64,000 bases of DNA, from the NCBI RefSeq assembly GCF_014651915.1, contig NZ_BMXU01000001.1:1371501-1435500 (forward strand). Reading direction: 5' to 3'. Both the position numbers and the translations under genes were made by a program. Origin of the DNA: Parvularcula lutaonensis. Its GTDB lineage: Bacteria > Pseudomonadota > Alphaproteobacteria > Caulobacterales > Parvularculaceae. Position 1 is the stretch's first letter. Every line of letters starts with the position of its first letter. The notes beneath the pieces were generated by a model. It was not told the DNA's origin. It saw nothing but the letters and a program-made list of their open reading frames with translations, and ran no database searches. Positions 26,754 through 36,910 of the stretch are shown one piece after another.

Positions 26754-26989
26754 GCGGGCTCCACCTCGATCGCAAGGGCCTCGTCGCGGCGGAGCGCGAT
26801 CACCGCGCGGCCCAGTTGCACCGCCAGAGGTGTGCCGCCGATCAGGCCTCGGCGGACGATCCAAACGGCTTCGCCGGGGACGAAACCATTATCAGCCAGC
26901 TGCGCCGTCAGCGCATCCTCTCCGCGCAGGGCAAGGATGGTGGCTTTCTGGCCGTTCTTCAGGCTCGGTAGGGGAATGGGCGCGCTCAT
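26750..26989 (-). CDS. feoA: FeoA ferrous transport accessory protein
   Basis: The product is 79 residues with the SH3-like FeoA fold pattern: LKNGQKATILAL, QLADNGFVPGEAVWIVRRG, GTPLAVQLGRAVIALRRDEALAIEVE. FeoA is a small cytosolic partner needed for FeoB activity. It overlaps feoB by 4 nt. A Fur-like palindrome lies 20 nt upstream of its ATG, which fits iron-repressed expression. Confidence 0.93.
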   Translation of the reverse strand: MSAPIPLPSLKNGQKATILALRGEDALTAQLADNGFVPGEAVWIVRRGLIGGTPLAVQLGRAVIALRRDEALAIEVEPA

Positions 26990-27008
26990 GGCACCCCAAT
27001 CCCACGCC

Positions 27009-27023
27009 TGCGAATGACTTGCA
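27009..27023. promoter_or_regulatory. Putative Fur-type iron box upstream of feoA
   Basis: The site TGCGAATGACTTGCA is a near-palindrome (TGCnAAT-n-AnTTGCA) that closely resembles the alphaproteobacterial Fur/Mur consensus TGCAAATnATTTGCA, differing at two positions by my comparison. It sits 20 nt before the feoA start, where a repressor would block the promoter. Confidence 0.6.
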
Positions 27024-27108
27024 ATAGACGCCCTTCACGGCGCGGCTTTGCCATAGCCTGCGCGTGACCCTAGAACCCGCGCCGGGAAACGCACCAAGGG
27101 AAAATAAC

Positions 27109-28908
27109 GTGAAAAAGACCCTCCTCGCAGCGCTCGCGCTCTCCACGGCCCTCACCCTGCCGATGGATGCCCATGCCCAGCGCGCCACCAAGAAGAACGC
27201 CGAGAAATTCCTCGCCGAGGTCGAAGCGAACCTGAAGGATCTCAGTGAAGAAGCGGCGCGCACCGCATGGGTCCGCGCGACCTACATCACCTATGACACC
27301 AGCTGGCTCGAAGCACGGATCTCCGCAGAGCTGACCAAGCTCTCCGTCCAGTACGCGAACGAAGCAAAGCGCTATGACCGGACGGACCTGCCGGCCGACA
27401 TGCGCCGCAAGATGAACATCCTCAAGCAGTCGATCACCCTGCCCGCGCCCAGCGAAGAAGGCGCCGCGGACCGCCTGTCGGAGATCACCACCCGGCTCGA
27501 CAACGCCTATGCCACCGGCACCATCGAATTCGGCGGCGAGACCGTTCCGCAGAACCAGACCGAGATCCTGATGCGCACCTTGCGCGATCCCGAGCAGCTC
27601 GAGGAGGTCTGGACCAAGTGGCGTGAGAATTCGAAAGCGATGAAGGACGACTATGTCGCCATGGTCGAGATAGCCAACGAAGGCGCGCGGGAACTCGGCT
27701 ATGCCGACCTCGGACAGATGTGGCGCTCGAACTACGACATGGACCCTGACGCCTTCGCCGAAGAGGTCGATCGTCTCTGGGGTCAGGTGAAGCCGCTCTA
27801 CGACAATCTCCATTGCGCCGTGAAATACAGCCTCAACGAGGAGTATGGCGACGAGGTCGTCCCGCTCGACCAGCCGATCCGCGCTGACCTTCTTGGCAAT
27901 ATGTGGGCGCAGAGCTGGGGCTCGATCTACGACCTGGTGAAGCCCGAAGGCATCGAGGCGGAAGCCGTGGACATCGAAGCGGCGCTCAAGGCCCATGGCT
28001 ACACACCGCTCAAGATGGTTCAGCAGGCGGAAAGTTTCTTCACCTCGCTCGGCTTCGAGCCGCTGCCTGAGACCTTCTACGAGCGCAGCCAGATCACCAA
28101 GCCGGTGGGCCGCGAGGTGGTCTGCCATGCCTCGGCCTGGAACCTCAACGACGAGGACGATCTCAGGATCAAGATGTGTACGGAGGTCAATGCGGACGAC
28201 TTCCAGACCGTCCACCACGAGCTTGGCCACAATTTCTACCAGCGGGCCTATTCGAAACAGGACTACCTGTTCCGCAATGACCCGAATGACGGTTTCCACG
28301 AGGCGATCGGCGACATGGTTGCGCTATCGATCACCCCGGCCTACCTGCAGGAGATCGGCCTGATCGACGAAGCTCCGCCTGCGGAAGCCGACCTTCCGAT
28401 CCTGATGCAGAAGGCCCTCGACGGGGTCGCGTTCCTCCCCTTCGGCCTCCTCGTCGACAAATGGCGCTGGCAGGTCTTCTCGGGCGAGCTGCAGCCGAAC
28501 GAGTGGAACGATGGCTGGTGGGCCCTGCGTGAGGAGTACCAGGGTATCCGTCCGCCGGCGGAGCGTCCTGCGGACGCGTTCGATCCGGGTGCGAAGTACC
28601 ACATTCCGGGCAACACGCCTTACATGCGCTACTTCCTGGCGCGCATCCTGCAGTTCCAGTTCTACAAGGCTGCCTGCGACCAGATCGGCTGGGAAGGCCC
28701 GCTTCACCGCTGCTCCTTCTACGGATCAGAGGAAGTCGGCCAGCGCTTCAACGCGATGCTCGAGAAGGGCAACTCGCAGCCCTGGCAGGATAGCCTCGAA
28801 GAATTCACCGGCACCCGCGAAATGGACGGCTCGGCCATGGTCGAGTATTTCCGTCCCCTGATGGACTATCTCGAAGAACAGAACGCAGGCCGCAACTGCG
28901 GCTGGTAA
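27109..28908 (+). CDS. Secreted M2-family peptidyl-dipeptidase (ACE-like)
   Basis: The product is 599 residues, the size of a single-domain bacterial angiotensin-converting-enzyme homologue. A signal peptide (KKTLLAALALSTALTLPMDAHA) begins at GTG 27109, which has an AAGGG ribosome-binding site; an earlier GTG at 27064 is less likely. The gluzincin zinc motif HHELGHNFYQ (His370, Glu371, His374) is followed about 25 residues later by EAIGD, which supplies the third ligand. It removes dipeptides from peptide C-termini in the periplasm or outside. It is divergent from feoAB and isolated, with a hairpin after its stop. Confidence 0.94.
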   Translation: MKKTLLAALALSTALTLPMDAHAQRATKKNAEKFLAEVEANLKDLSEEAARTAWVRATYITYDTSWLEARISAELTKLSVQYANEAKRYDRTDLPADMRRKMNILKQSITLPAPSEEGAADRLSEITTRLDNAYATGTIEFGGETVPQNQTEILMRTLRDPEQLEEVWTKWRENSKAMKDDYVAMVEIANEGARELGYADLGQMWRSNYDMDPDAFAEEVDRLWGQVKPLYDNLHCAVKYSLNEEYGDEVVPLDQPIRADLLGNMWAQSWGSIYDLVKPEGIEAEAVDIEAALKAHGYTPLKMVQQAESFFTSLGFEPLPETFYERSQITKPVGREVVCHASAWNLNDEDDLRIKMCTEVNADDFQTVHHELGHNFYQRAYSKQDYLFRNDPNDGFHEAIGDMVALSITPAYLQEIGLIDEAPPAEADLPILMQKALDGVAFLPFGLLVDKWRWQVFSGELQPNEWNDGWWALREEYQGIRPPAERPADAFDPGAKYHIPGNTPYMRYFLARILQFQFYKAACDQIGWEGPLHRCSFYGSEEVGQRFNAMLEKGNSQPWQDSLEEFTGTREMDGSAMVEYFRPLMDYLEEQNAGRNCGW

Positions 28909-28914
28909 CAGTTC

Positions 28915-28945
28915 GCGTCATCGCGACTCCCTGCCGCGATGACGC
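28915..28945 (+). terminator. Terminator-like hairpin after the M2 peptidase gene
   Basis: Arms GCGTCATCGCG (28915-28925) and CGCGATGACGC (28935-28945) form a perfect 11-bp stem with a 9-nt loop, beginning 6 nt after the TAA. No T run follows, so it may protect the 3' end or act as a bidirectional barrier to the convergent gene rather than terminate by itself. Confidence 0.5.
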
Positions 28946-29011
28946 CGCCCACTCCTTGGGCAGCACCGTGCAGGCCTCCAGCCATAGCGGCGGGTGGCTT
29001 CGCTATTCCCC

Positions 29012-29890
29012 CTACAGCCGCTCCGCGCTCATCGTGTCGCATGCGGAGATATCCTTCGCCTGATACCCGATGGTGAACCAACGCTGGCGCTGCTCGGAGG
29101 TGCCGTGGGTGAAACTGTCGGGCACCACGCGGCCCTGCGCCTTGCGCTGCAATGTGTCATCGCCAATGGCACTCGCCGCGCGCAGAGCTTCTTCGATGTC
29201 GCCCGGGTCGAGGGGGATCTCCGTCCTGCCGGCCCAGACGCCCGCCAGGCAATCCGCCATCAGCTCGAGCCGCACGAGATAGGCATTGCTCTCCGCCTCG
29301 CTCCCGGCACGCGCCTGCAGCTGGCGCACCTGCTGGCTGATACCCGTCACGGTCTGGATGTGGTGGCCCACCTCATGGGCGATGACATAGGCCTGGGCGA
29401 AGTCGCCGGGAGCGCCGAAACGGCGCGAGAGCTCGTCGAAGAAACTCGTATCGAGATAGACCTCGCGATCCGCAGGGCAGTAGAACGGCCCGACGGCTGA
29501 CGATGCGAAGCCGCATCCGCGTGTGTTCACGCCGCCGGAGAAAAGGTTCAGCGTCGGCTCGGGATAGTCGCCAAGCCCTTCCTCCCGGAACACCTCCGAA
29601 AACGTCTGCTCCGTCGACAGCAGCACCGCGCCGACAAGCTGGTCATAGCTGCGGTCGATGCTGCGTGAGGCTTGGGGCGCCGAGGTCCCCATCGAGAGCG
29701 GATTGATGCCGATGGCGCTGAGCGCGAAGAAACCAAGGCCGAGGACCACGACCCCGCCGATCCCGAAGCGGCTGGCCACCAGCCTGACCAGCAGGAACAG
29801 GAGCCCGGCTCCGCCGCCACCCATGCGCGCGCCGCCCTCGCCACGCCGGTCACGTATATTGTCGGATTGGCCAAAATCGTCGAGCCGCAT
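29012..29890 (-). CDS. YpfJ-type neutral zinc metallopeptidase
   Basis: The product is 292 residues of the KPN_02809/YpfJ family. A short N-terminus (MRLDDFGQSDNIRDRRG) precedes one transmembrane helix (about residues 42-60). The catalytic segment AYVIAHEVGHHIQTVTGIS contains HExxHH, with downstream LELMADCLAGVWA supplying a likely further zinc ligand. A cysteine-containing region CGFASSAVGPFYCPADREVYLD is typical of the family. ATG 29890 has AAGGAG 8 nt upstream. The physiological substrate is unknown. Confidence 0.92.
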   Translation of the reverse strand: MRLDDFGQSDNIRDRRGEGGARMGGGGAGLLFLLVRLVASRFGIGGVVVLGLGFFALSAIGINPLSMGTSAPQASRSIDRSYDQLVGAVLLSTEQTFSEVFREEGLGDYPEPTLNLFSGGVNTRGCGFASSAVGPFYCPADREVYLDTSFFDELSRRFGAPGDFAQAYVIAHEVGHHIQTVTGISQQVRQLQARAGSEAESNAYLVRLELMADCLAGVWAGRTEIPLDPGDIEEALRAASAIGDDTLQRKAQGRVVPDSFTHGTSEQRQRWFTIGYQAKDISACDTMSAERL

Positions 29891-29950
29891 GGGATTTCTC
29901 CTTCAACGCCGGCCTAACACCTCGCCAAGGAAAGCCTCCCGGCCAAGCCC

Positions 29951-30397
29951 CTAGCGCAGCAGGTCCGTCCGCACCTTGAGAGACCGCTGGGCGATGGCGA
30001 TCTCCCGAAGGAAAAAGGCAAGGCCCACGGTGAGGAGCCCCATCGTGCCGATGAAAAGCGCCGCCACGAGCGCGAAGACGAAGACATCGAAAGGCGTCAA
30101 CTGCTCGAAAAACAGGAGCGCGACCACAAGGCAGACCAAAAGGGCCGAGGCGGAGGTTGCATAGATCGCCCGGTTCGCCGCCCTGATCCGCGAGCCGAGA
30201 GCCGCCAGCTCCTCCTTGTGTCGGCGATAGGGCTCGGCATCTTCCCCGCGCTCCATCACGTCTTCGAGGTAGCGCGCACGGTCGACGACCCGGCCGAGCC
30301 GCTGGGTCATGACATTCAGCAGGGCGCCGATGCCGGCGAGCAGGAAAATCGGTGCAAGGGCGAGCGAGACAGCTTCGGTGATCGACTGGGCTTCCAT
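29951..30397 (-). CDS. DUF2721 membrane protein
   Basis: The product is 148 residues from ATG 30397. It has a first helix (SLALAPIFLLAGIGALLNVM), the conserved RLGRVVDRARYLE after it, a short charged cytoplasmic stretch, and two C-terminal helices (YATSASALLVCLVVALLFF and FALVAALFIGTMGLLTVGLAFF). This is the DUF2721 architecture; the function is not known. A longer reading frame starting at 30511 would overlap the divergent hydrolase gene and adds no conserved sequence. Confidence 0.82.
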   Translation of the reverse strand: MEAQSITEAVSLALAPIFLLAGIGALLNVMTQRLGRVVDRARYLEDVMERGEDAEPYRRHKEELAALGSRIRAANRAIYATSASALLVCLVVALLFFEQLTPFDVFVFALVAALFIGTMGLLTVGLAFFLREIAIAQRSLKVRTDLLR

Positions 30398-30503
30398 GCC
30401 CGGAGGTGTGGGAACCTCCGCCGGTCCGGTCAAGGAGCTGCGCGCCGCGCTTGACCTTCGCGGCTGGCGAACGAGCATCCTCAAGCTGAAGGGAAGGTCG
30501 CCC

Positions 30504-31856
30504 ATGCGCATGATTGCCGTCGTTCTTGCCCTGTGGTCGGCAGCCCTTGCCGCCCCGACTTACGAAGACGTCAGGGGCCACTGGATTGGCGCGCTGGTGA
30601 AAGACGGCGCGCCGCTCAATGTTCATGTCGAGATCACCAAGGCCGAAGACGGTACGCTCGCCGCGAAACTGACCGTTCCCGAGTGGATCTGGTACGAGGC
30701 CAGCCCCGACGAAGCCCGCCTGACCGAGACGGGCCTCGTCATCAAGAATTTCTACGCAGGCGATGCCGTTCTGTCCTTCGATCCAAGATACCGACAGCTC
30801 GTCGGAAAGGTCGCCAGCAAGGAAGAAGCGATCCGTGTCCATCTGAAAAAGGCCCTGCCGCCGCCCGCGCCGCCCTTCACCGAAGAGACAGTCGCGTTTC
30901 GCTCCGCTGACGGAACATTACTCAGTGGCGCCCTGGTCCTGCCGCGGGGCAGAGAGCCAGTTCCGGCGATGATTCAGCTTCACGGTCGTGGGTGCGGCGT
31001 GCGCAACACTGGCGAGGCCAGGGTCTTCGCTCGCTACGGCACGGCCGTCCTCGCCTTCGACAAGCGCGGCGCGGGCGGCAGCGCGGGCGCCTGCGGTCCG
31101 GCAACCCATGACGACACCGTGGCCGACGCCGCGGCAGCCTTGGAATGGCTCGCCGGGCATCCGCGCATCGACGCCTCCCGTATCGGGCTGCGCGGATCGT
31201 CAGCAGGCGCATGGACCGCGCAAGCTTTGGTCGAAGAAGCTAAAGCAGGGCGGGCCGCGGTGAAGCCGGCTTACATCGTGACCTGGGTCGGTCCCGGGAC
31301 CTCCATCTTCCAACAACAGTTGAGCTCTGCCGCCGAGGTCGCGGCTGCCGAGGGCCTCCCCGAGCACGCAGGCCCCCTGTCCCAGGAAGCCGTCCGCCTC
31401 GCCGCTGCCGAGGGCGTGGACAAGGAGGCGGCTTTCAACCGGCTCTTGGAGATCAGGAAGCAGGCCGAGGAAGAGGGCTGGTATGGCCGGATGTTCGGCG
31501 GCGATGACCTGCCGAAGACCATCGAGGACATGGACACGCTGTTCCTCAGGAAATTCCGCTACGATCCCGCGAGCCTCTTCGCGGAGCTGACGGACACGCC
31601 TTACCTGGCCGTGTTCGGCGAAAACGACCCCGTAGTGCCACTGGCCGAGAACGTCGAGGCTCTGGGCGCCATCGAAGCGGCTGGCGGCGACCTCACGGTT
31701 CATGTCGTTCCCGGTAGGGGCCACGGGGTGGAGCACGGCGACGACACCTCCACGCTCCTCAACGGTGAGCCCTATTTCAAGCATGACACGGTGGAGCCTG
31801 AATTCATGATCGCGACCATCGAGTTCCTGCGGGACAAGGGTTTTCTTCCCCGCTAA
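30504..31856 (+). CDS. Exported alpha/beta hydrolase
   Basis: The product is 450 residues from ATG 30504, with a GGGAAGG ribosome-binding site. A signal peptide (MRMIAVVLALWSAALAAP) is followed by a roughly 110-residue beta domain, then an alpha/beta hydrolase fold. Motifs are MIQLHGRGCGVRN (oxyanion region), nucleophile elbow RGSSAGAW, acid GENDPVVP and catalytic histidine GRGHGVEHG. The family includes serine esterases and peptidases such as the S9/BAAT-like group; the exact substrate is unclear. It is divergent from the DUF2721 gene. Confidence 0.85.
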   Translation: MRMIAVVLALWSAALAAPTYEDVRGHWIGALVKDGAPLNVHVEITKAEDGTLAAKLTVPEWIWYEASPDEARLTETGLVIKNFYAGDAVLSFDPRYRQLVGKVASKEEAIRVHLKKALPPPAPPFTEETVAFRSADGTLLSGALVLPRGREPVPAMIQLHGRGCGVRNTGEARVFARYGTAVLAFDKRGAGGSAGACGPATHDDTVADAAAALEWLAGHPRIDASRIGLRGSSAGAWTAQALVEEAKAGRAAVKPAYIVTWVGPGTSIFQQQLSSAAEVAAAEGLPEHAGPLSQEAVRLAAAEGVDKEAAFNRLLEIRKQAEEEGWYGRMFGGDDLPKTIEDMDTLFLRKFRYDPASLFAELTDTPYLAVFGENDPVVPLAENVEALGAIEAAGGDLTVHVVPGRGHGVEHGDDTSTLLNGEPYFKHDTVEPEFMIATIEFLRDKGFLPR

Positions 31857-31910
31857 GTACATCCTGCATTTCACTTGCGCAGTGCACAAAAACCAGTCAC
31901 TGGCCCCGCC

Positions 31911-33751
<1,841 letters not shown>

Positions 33752-33755
<4 letters not shown>

Positions 33756-34441
33756 GAATAGCCAGCAAGCACGATCAGGCTTACCGGGATCCCGGTGATG
33801 GCCCCCGTTGTCAGGGCGCGGGGCCATCCTGCTTTCTGGGACAGCAGAGCGCCGAAGAACCAGGCGATCATCAGCCCACCAACGATGGCCACAACAGGCT
33901 CGACCACGCCGTTGGCGCCGCCATCGCCAAAGAGGCGGGAAAACGGCTCCGCTATGGTGACACCGAAGCCGACAGTGAAGACTGCATAGAAGCCTGAGCG
34001 GACGGCGGCCACGATCGACCAGTCGGGGACACGCGCCAGCATCCCTGCGACGAGCGCGAAGAGGCCAATCGAGGTCGCACCGAGAAAAAGCGGGAAGAGA
34101 AGCGCTGCGACCTGCCAGACTTCGCCCTCAGAAGCGGCTGATCCGATCTCCGTGCCGACCCGGGCCATGGCCCCACCACTATCGGCAAGAAACGTCGCCG
34201 CGAGGAGAAGGCTCGTCAGAACACTGATAAGGAAGAAGGCTCCCGGCGCGAGACAGATCCCGCGCCGCCCTTCCGGCTCTATCGCGGGAATCATCCGTCC
34301 CAGCGCCCGAGGCCAGAAGATGCAGGCGAGTGCAGTGGGCAGCAGCATCAGCGCAGCGAGCGCCAGCTGTGTCGCGGTGCCGTCGATCACGCCGAGCGTC
34401 CGGCGCCCGCCGTCTTCCATCTCAGGTTCGTCAGGCAGCAC
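33752..34441 (-). CDS. Polytopic membrane protein of unknown function
   Basis: The product is 229 residues with about five to six predicted helices (for example LALAALMLLPTALACIFW, FFLISVLTSLLLAATFLA, LFLGATSIGLFALVAGML, VVAIVGGLMIAWFFGALL, GAITGIPVSLIVLAGYS). I do not recognise a family; the topology loosely resembles Yip1-type proteins. The start is probably GTG 34441 with GAGG upstream, or ATG 34420. It lies 11 nt after the YbjN-domain gene on the same strand, so the two may be co-transcribed. Confidence 0.65.
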
Positions 34442-34452
34442 GAGGGTTTGCC

Positions 34453-34956
34453 TCAGCTTCCCGCGTAAGCCTGCTGCATGTCCTGGCGGAACTTGCCGAT
34501 GATGCCAGGCCAGCGGTCGAGGCGGTTCCTGATATGCTCATCCGTCACACCGCCCGTCAGGTCGATGACGTAATCGACACCGATCTGCGCGGAGCCTTCG
34601 AGGACATAGGCACGACCGTTCTTGTTGCCGTCGTTGAAGCTGTTGACGATCCGGAAGTCGCGGTCCGTGATCGGGCGGCGCAGATCGAAATTCGCGAACA
34701 TCACGAGCTGGCCGCAGCGCTGGGGATTACCTTCGCAGTCGACGGCCCGGACCACGAAGATGACGCCATCGGCATTGCCGGTGGCGACAGGCGCACCGGT
34801 ATCGGCATCGAAAGTCATCGTCGGCGAAAGTCCGGCTTCTTCCATGACCCGCTCGATGTCTTGGGCCGTCAGGGACTCGGTCACCGGACGGAGGTCCTGC
34901 GCGCTTGCTGCCCCGAAAGCCAGGAATGCCGCCGCGCCCGCGAGTAATGCCTTCAT
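34453..34956 (-). CDS. Secreted YbjN-domain protein
   Basis: The product is 167 residues with a signal peptide (MKALLAGAAAFLAFGAASAQ). The body, with TAQDIERVMEEAGLSPTMTFD and GNPQRCGQLVMFANFDLRRPITDRDFRIVNSFNDGNKNGRAYVLEGSAQIGVDYVIDL, fits the YbjN / type III chaperone-like fold. YbjN proteins are regulatory in enterobacteria, but exported alphaproteobacterial versions are uncharacterised. ATG 34956 is chosen for its signal peptide; an upstream extension to 35088 would overlap the next gene. Confidence 0.75.
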   Translation of the reverse strand: MKALLAGAAAFLAFGAASAQDLRPVTESLTAQDIERVMEEAGLSPTMTFDADTGAPVATGNADGVIFVVRAVDCEGNPQRCGQLVMFANFDLRRPITDRDFRIVNSFNDGNKNGRAYVLEGSAQIGVDYVIDLTGGVTDEHIRNRLDRWPGIIGKFRQDMQQAYAGS

Positions 34957-35042
34957 GCCATGCCCCAATGGTCGTTCACCTCTGCCCAAGGTTGCACGCA
35001 GGGCGCGGCGCTGTCCACGGCAGAGGGAAAAAAGGCCGGTCG

Positions 35043-35987
35043 TCAATTGCCTGACTGCTGCTCCATGAGCGCCAGTGCCGCCGCGCACCGCGCCTCCATC
35101 GTCGCGTGCTTGTCCCAGACAGCGTCGAGCGCGCGCCAGTTTCGGCCGAACCGCTGGTATTCCGTCAGGCCCTGCGCCGCGGCATAGGGCGTGTAACCCG
35201 GACCAAGGACCTCCTTGGCTGCGCGGCCCACGGCATAAAACTGGACCGTGTGCCAGAACTCCGGCGCGTCCACGGGCGACGCGGCGGCAAGGCGGGTTGC
35301 CGTCTCATACATCACTGAGCCGAGCGGCTCGGTGTGCGATGCCTCATGGAAGATCATTTCCAGGAGGTGCGCGCCGATATCTTCGTCCCGTGCACCGATG
35401 GTGATGTGGCGGGCGGGGTCATTGTCCGTGTAGGCTCCGGCCCAGTTCGCGTAGGCGAGGACATCGACCCTGATCGGCTCACTTGGCCAGCGTCCTTCGA
35501 GCTGCACGGCGCTCCGCTCGGCCATGGCATCGCCGTGATCTTCGAGAAGCTGCCGCAGTCTTATCCGCGTCGCCTCGGCTGCCGCGGCATGGGCAGGCCA
35601 GAATACGTCGCGATAGACCGGCATGAAATTCTCGAGCGCAACGGCGAGCTCGCGGTCGTCAAGGCGATCCGGCCCTCCGGCGATAAGCGCTTCGGCAACG
35701 CCGCGCAGCTCGTCGTCGAAAAGAAGATCCCGGTCGAGATACCGGTCATAGGCAATGCGCACGGGCTCGAAGGCAATTCTGACCTGGTCATCGAAGAGAG
35801 CCACGTCCTCTTCGGCGATCGGCACGCGGCTTCTCAGCTTCTCGTCCGAAAGCGCCCGCGCCTGGTGATAGGCATAGTGATGAAGCGCGAGCCACGGGTC
35901 GGTGTGGATCGAAAACCGCGTGCCGTCGTCTGCCTGTGCCCGCGTGAAGAGGCCCAGAAGGATCAGGATCATGACCGAATGGCGCAT
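35043..35987 (-). CDS. Secreted protein with HExxH motif, putative metalloprotease
   Basis: The product is 314 residues with a signal peptide (MRHSVMILILLGLFTRAQA). An HExxH motif is present in LLEMIFHEASHTEPLGSVMYETA, in a helical context, and a further conserved-looking segment EFWHTVQFYAVGRAAKEV lies about 25 residues later. I do not recognise the family. A zincin fold is plausible but rests on one motif. It lies 86 nt upstream of the YbjN gene on the same strand and is divergent from the sdh operon. Confidence 0.6.
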   Translation of the reverse strand: MRHSVMILILLGLFTRAQADDGTRFSIHTDPWLALHHYAYHQARALSDEKLRSRVPIAEEDVALFDDQVRIAFEPVRIAYDRYLDRDLLFDDELRGVAEALIAGGPDRLDDRELAVALENFMPVYRDVFWPAHAAAAEATRIRLRQLLEDHGDAMAERSAVQLEGRWPSEPIRVDVLAYANWAGAYTDNDPARHITIGARDEDIGAHLLEMIFHEASHTEPLGSVMYETATRLAAASPVDAPEFWHTVQFYAVGRAAKEVLGPGYTPYAAAQGLTEYQRFGRNWRALDAVWDKHATMEARCAAALALMEQQSGN

Positions 35988-36033
35988 CTCGAAGTTCTTC
36001 CCTTGCGTTTAAAGCCCAAAAGCCCGACCCGAG

Positions 36034-36048
36034 GCTCAACCGTTGAGC
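36034..36048. promoter_or_regulatory. Perfect inverted repeat upstream of sdhC
   Basis: GCTCAAC (36034-36040), one C, then GTTGAGC (36042-36048) form a perfect 7+1+7 palindrome in the 144-nt gap between the divergent HExxH gene and sdhC. Its position suggests an operator for one or both genes; no known regulator was recognised. Confidence 0.35.
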
Positions 36049-36131
36049 AAGAACCTTGCGCAACACCGCTGCTTCCCCTTGCCGCTTTGCACCCAAGTGG
36101 GGCATTGGGTAGCCAGCCAGCTGGAGTTCTT

Positions 36132-36557
36132 ATGTCCGAGTCTGCTCACCAAGTGAAATTCATCCCCGGCCGGAACGCGCCGATGTCGCCGCACCTGCAG
36201 GTGTGGAAGTTCACCGTGACCATGGCTGCATCGATCACCCACCGTGCCACAGGGATTGCGAACGCAATCGGCATGCTGCTCCTTACCGCGTGGATCGCCT
36301 CCGCCGCGATCTCGGAGGACGCCTTCGATGCTGTCATGGGCTTCCTCGGTTCGACCTTGGGCCTGATCCTTCTCGTCGGCTTCACATGGTCAATCATGTT
36401 CCACCTCGTGAACGGCCTTCGCTACCTGGCGATGGATTCGGGGAAGGCGATTTCGAAAGAAGCGGGCAACCTCACCGCAACGCTGGCTTTCGTCGCGTCG
36501 GTCATTCTCACCGGCCTGATCTTCTGGGCCGGCTTCACCTTCGGAGGAGCCAACTGA
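36132..36557 (+). CDS. sdhC: Succinate dehydrogenase cytochrome b556 subunit
   Basis: The product is 141 residues with three helices. It has the SdhC signatures RNAPMSPHLQVWKFTVTMAASITHRATG near the N-terminus and MFHLVNGLRYLAMD, which supplies a candidate heme histidine. With SdhD it anchors complex II and binds quinone. ATG 36132 follows GGAG. Its stop overlaps the sdhD start by one base (TGATG). Confidence 0.95.
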   Translation: MSESAHQVKFIPGRNAPMSPHLQVWKFTVTMAASITHRATGIANAIGMLLLTAWIASAAISEDAFDAVMGFLGSTLGLILLVGFTWSIMFHLVNGLRYLAMDSGKAISKEAGNLTATLAFVASVILTGLIFWAGFTFGGAN

Positions 36558-36895
36558 TGGCCAGCTCGGCAACCAAGCACTTCGCCCGCCAGCGTCTGAC
36601 CGCACTTGTCCAGGTGCCGCTGACCATCTGGCTCGTCATCTCGGCGATCTCGCTGATCGGGGCGAGCCGAGAGGACATGCTCGCCTGGGTCTCGACCTGG
36701 TGGGTCGCTGCGCTTCTCGTCGCATGGTTCCTGTCGGTGCCGCTTCATATGTCCATCGGTATCGGCGACGTGATCGATGACTACCTGCACAAGAAAGGGA
36801 CCCGGTCCCTGACCCATGGTCTCAACTCGATCTACGCCCTGTTGATCGGCATCGTCGGCGTCACGTCGGTCATCGCCATTACGCTTATCGCCTGA
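36557..36895 (+). CDS. sdhD: Succinate dehydrogenase membrane anchor subunit
   Basis: The product is 112 residues with three helices. The pattern VPLHMSIGIGDVIDDYLHKKGTR near the second helix is characteristic of alphaproteobacterial SdhD and contains a probable heme-ligand histidine. It partners with SdhC in the membrane part of complex II and overlaps sdhC by one base. The gap to sdhA is 15 nt and includes a GAGGAGG ribosome-binding site. Confidence 0.94.
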   Translation: MASSATKHFARQRLTALVQVPLTIWLVISAISLIGASREDMLAWVSTWWVAALLVAWFLSVPLHMSIGIGDVIDDYLHKKGTRSLTHGLNSIYALLIGIVGVTSVIAITLIA

Positions 36896-36910
36896 GGAGG
36901 CACGTTCAGT

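Noticed and set aside
26754-26864. Longer FeoB start at 26864
   Set aside because: It would run through feoA in another frame; ATG 26753 with the ATGA overlap gives the standard N-terminus.
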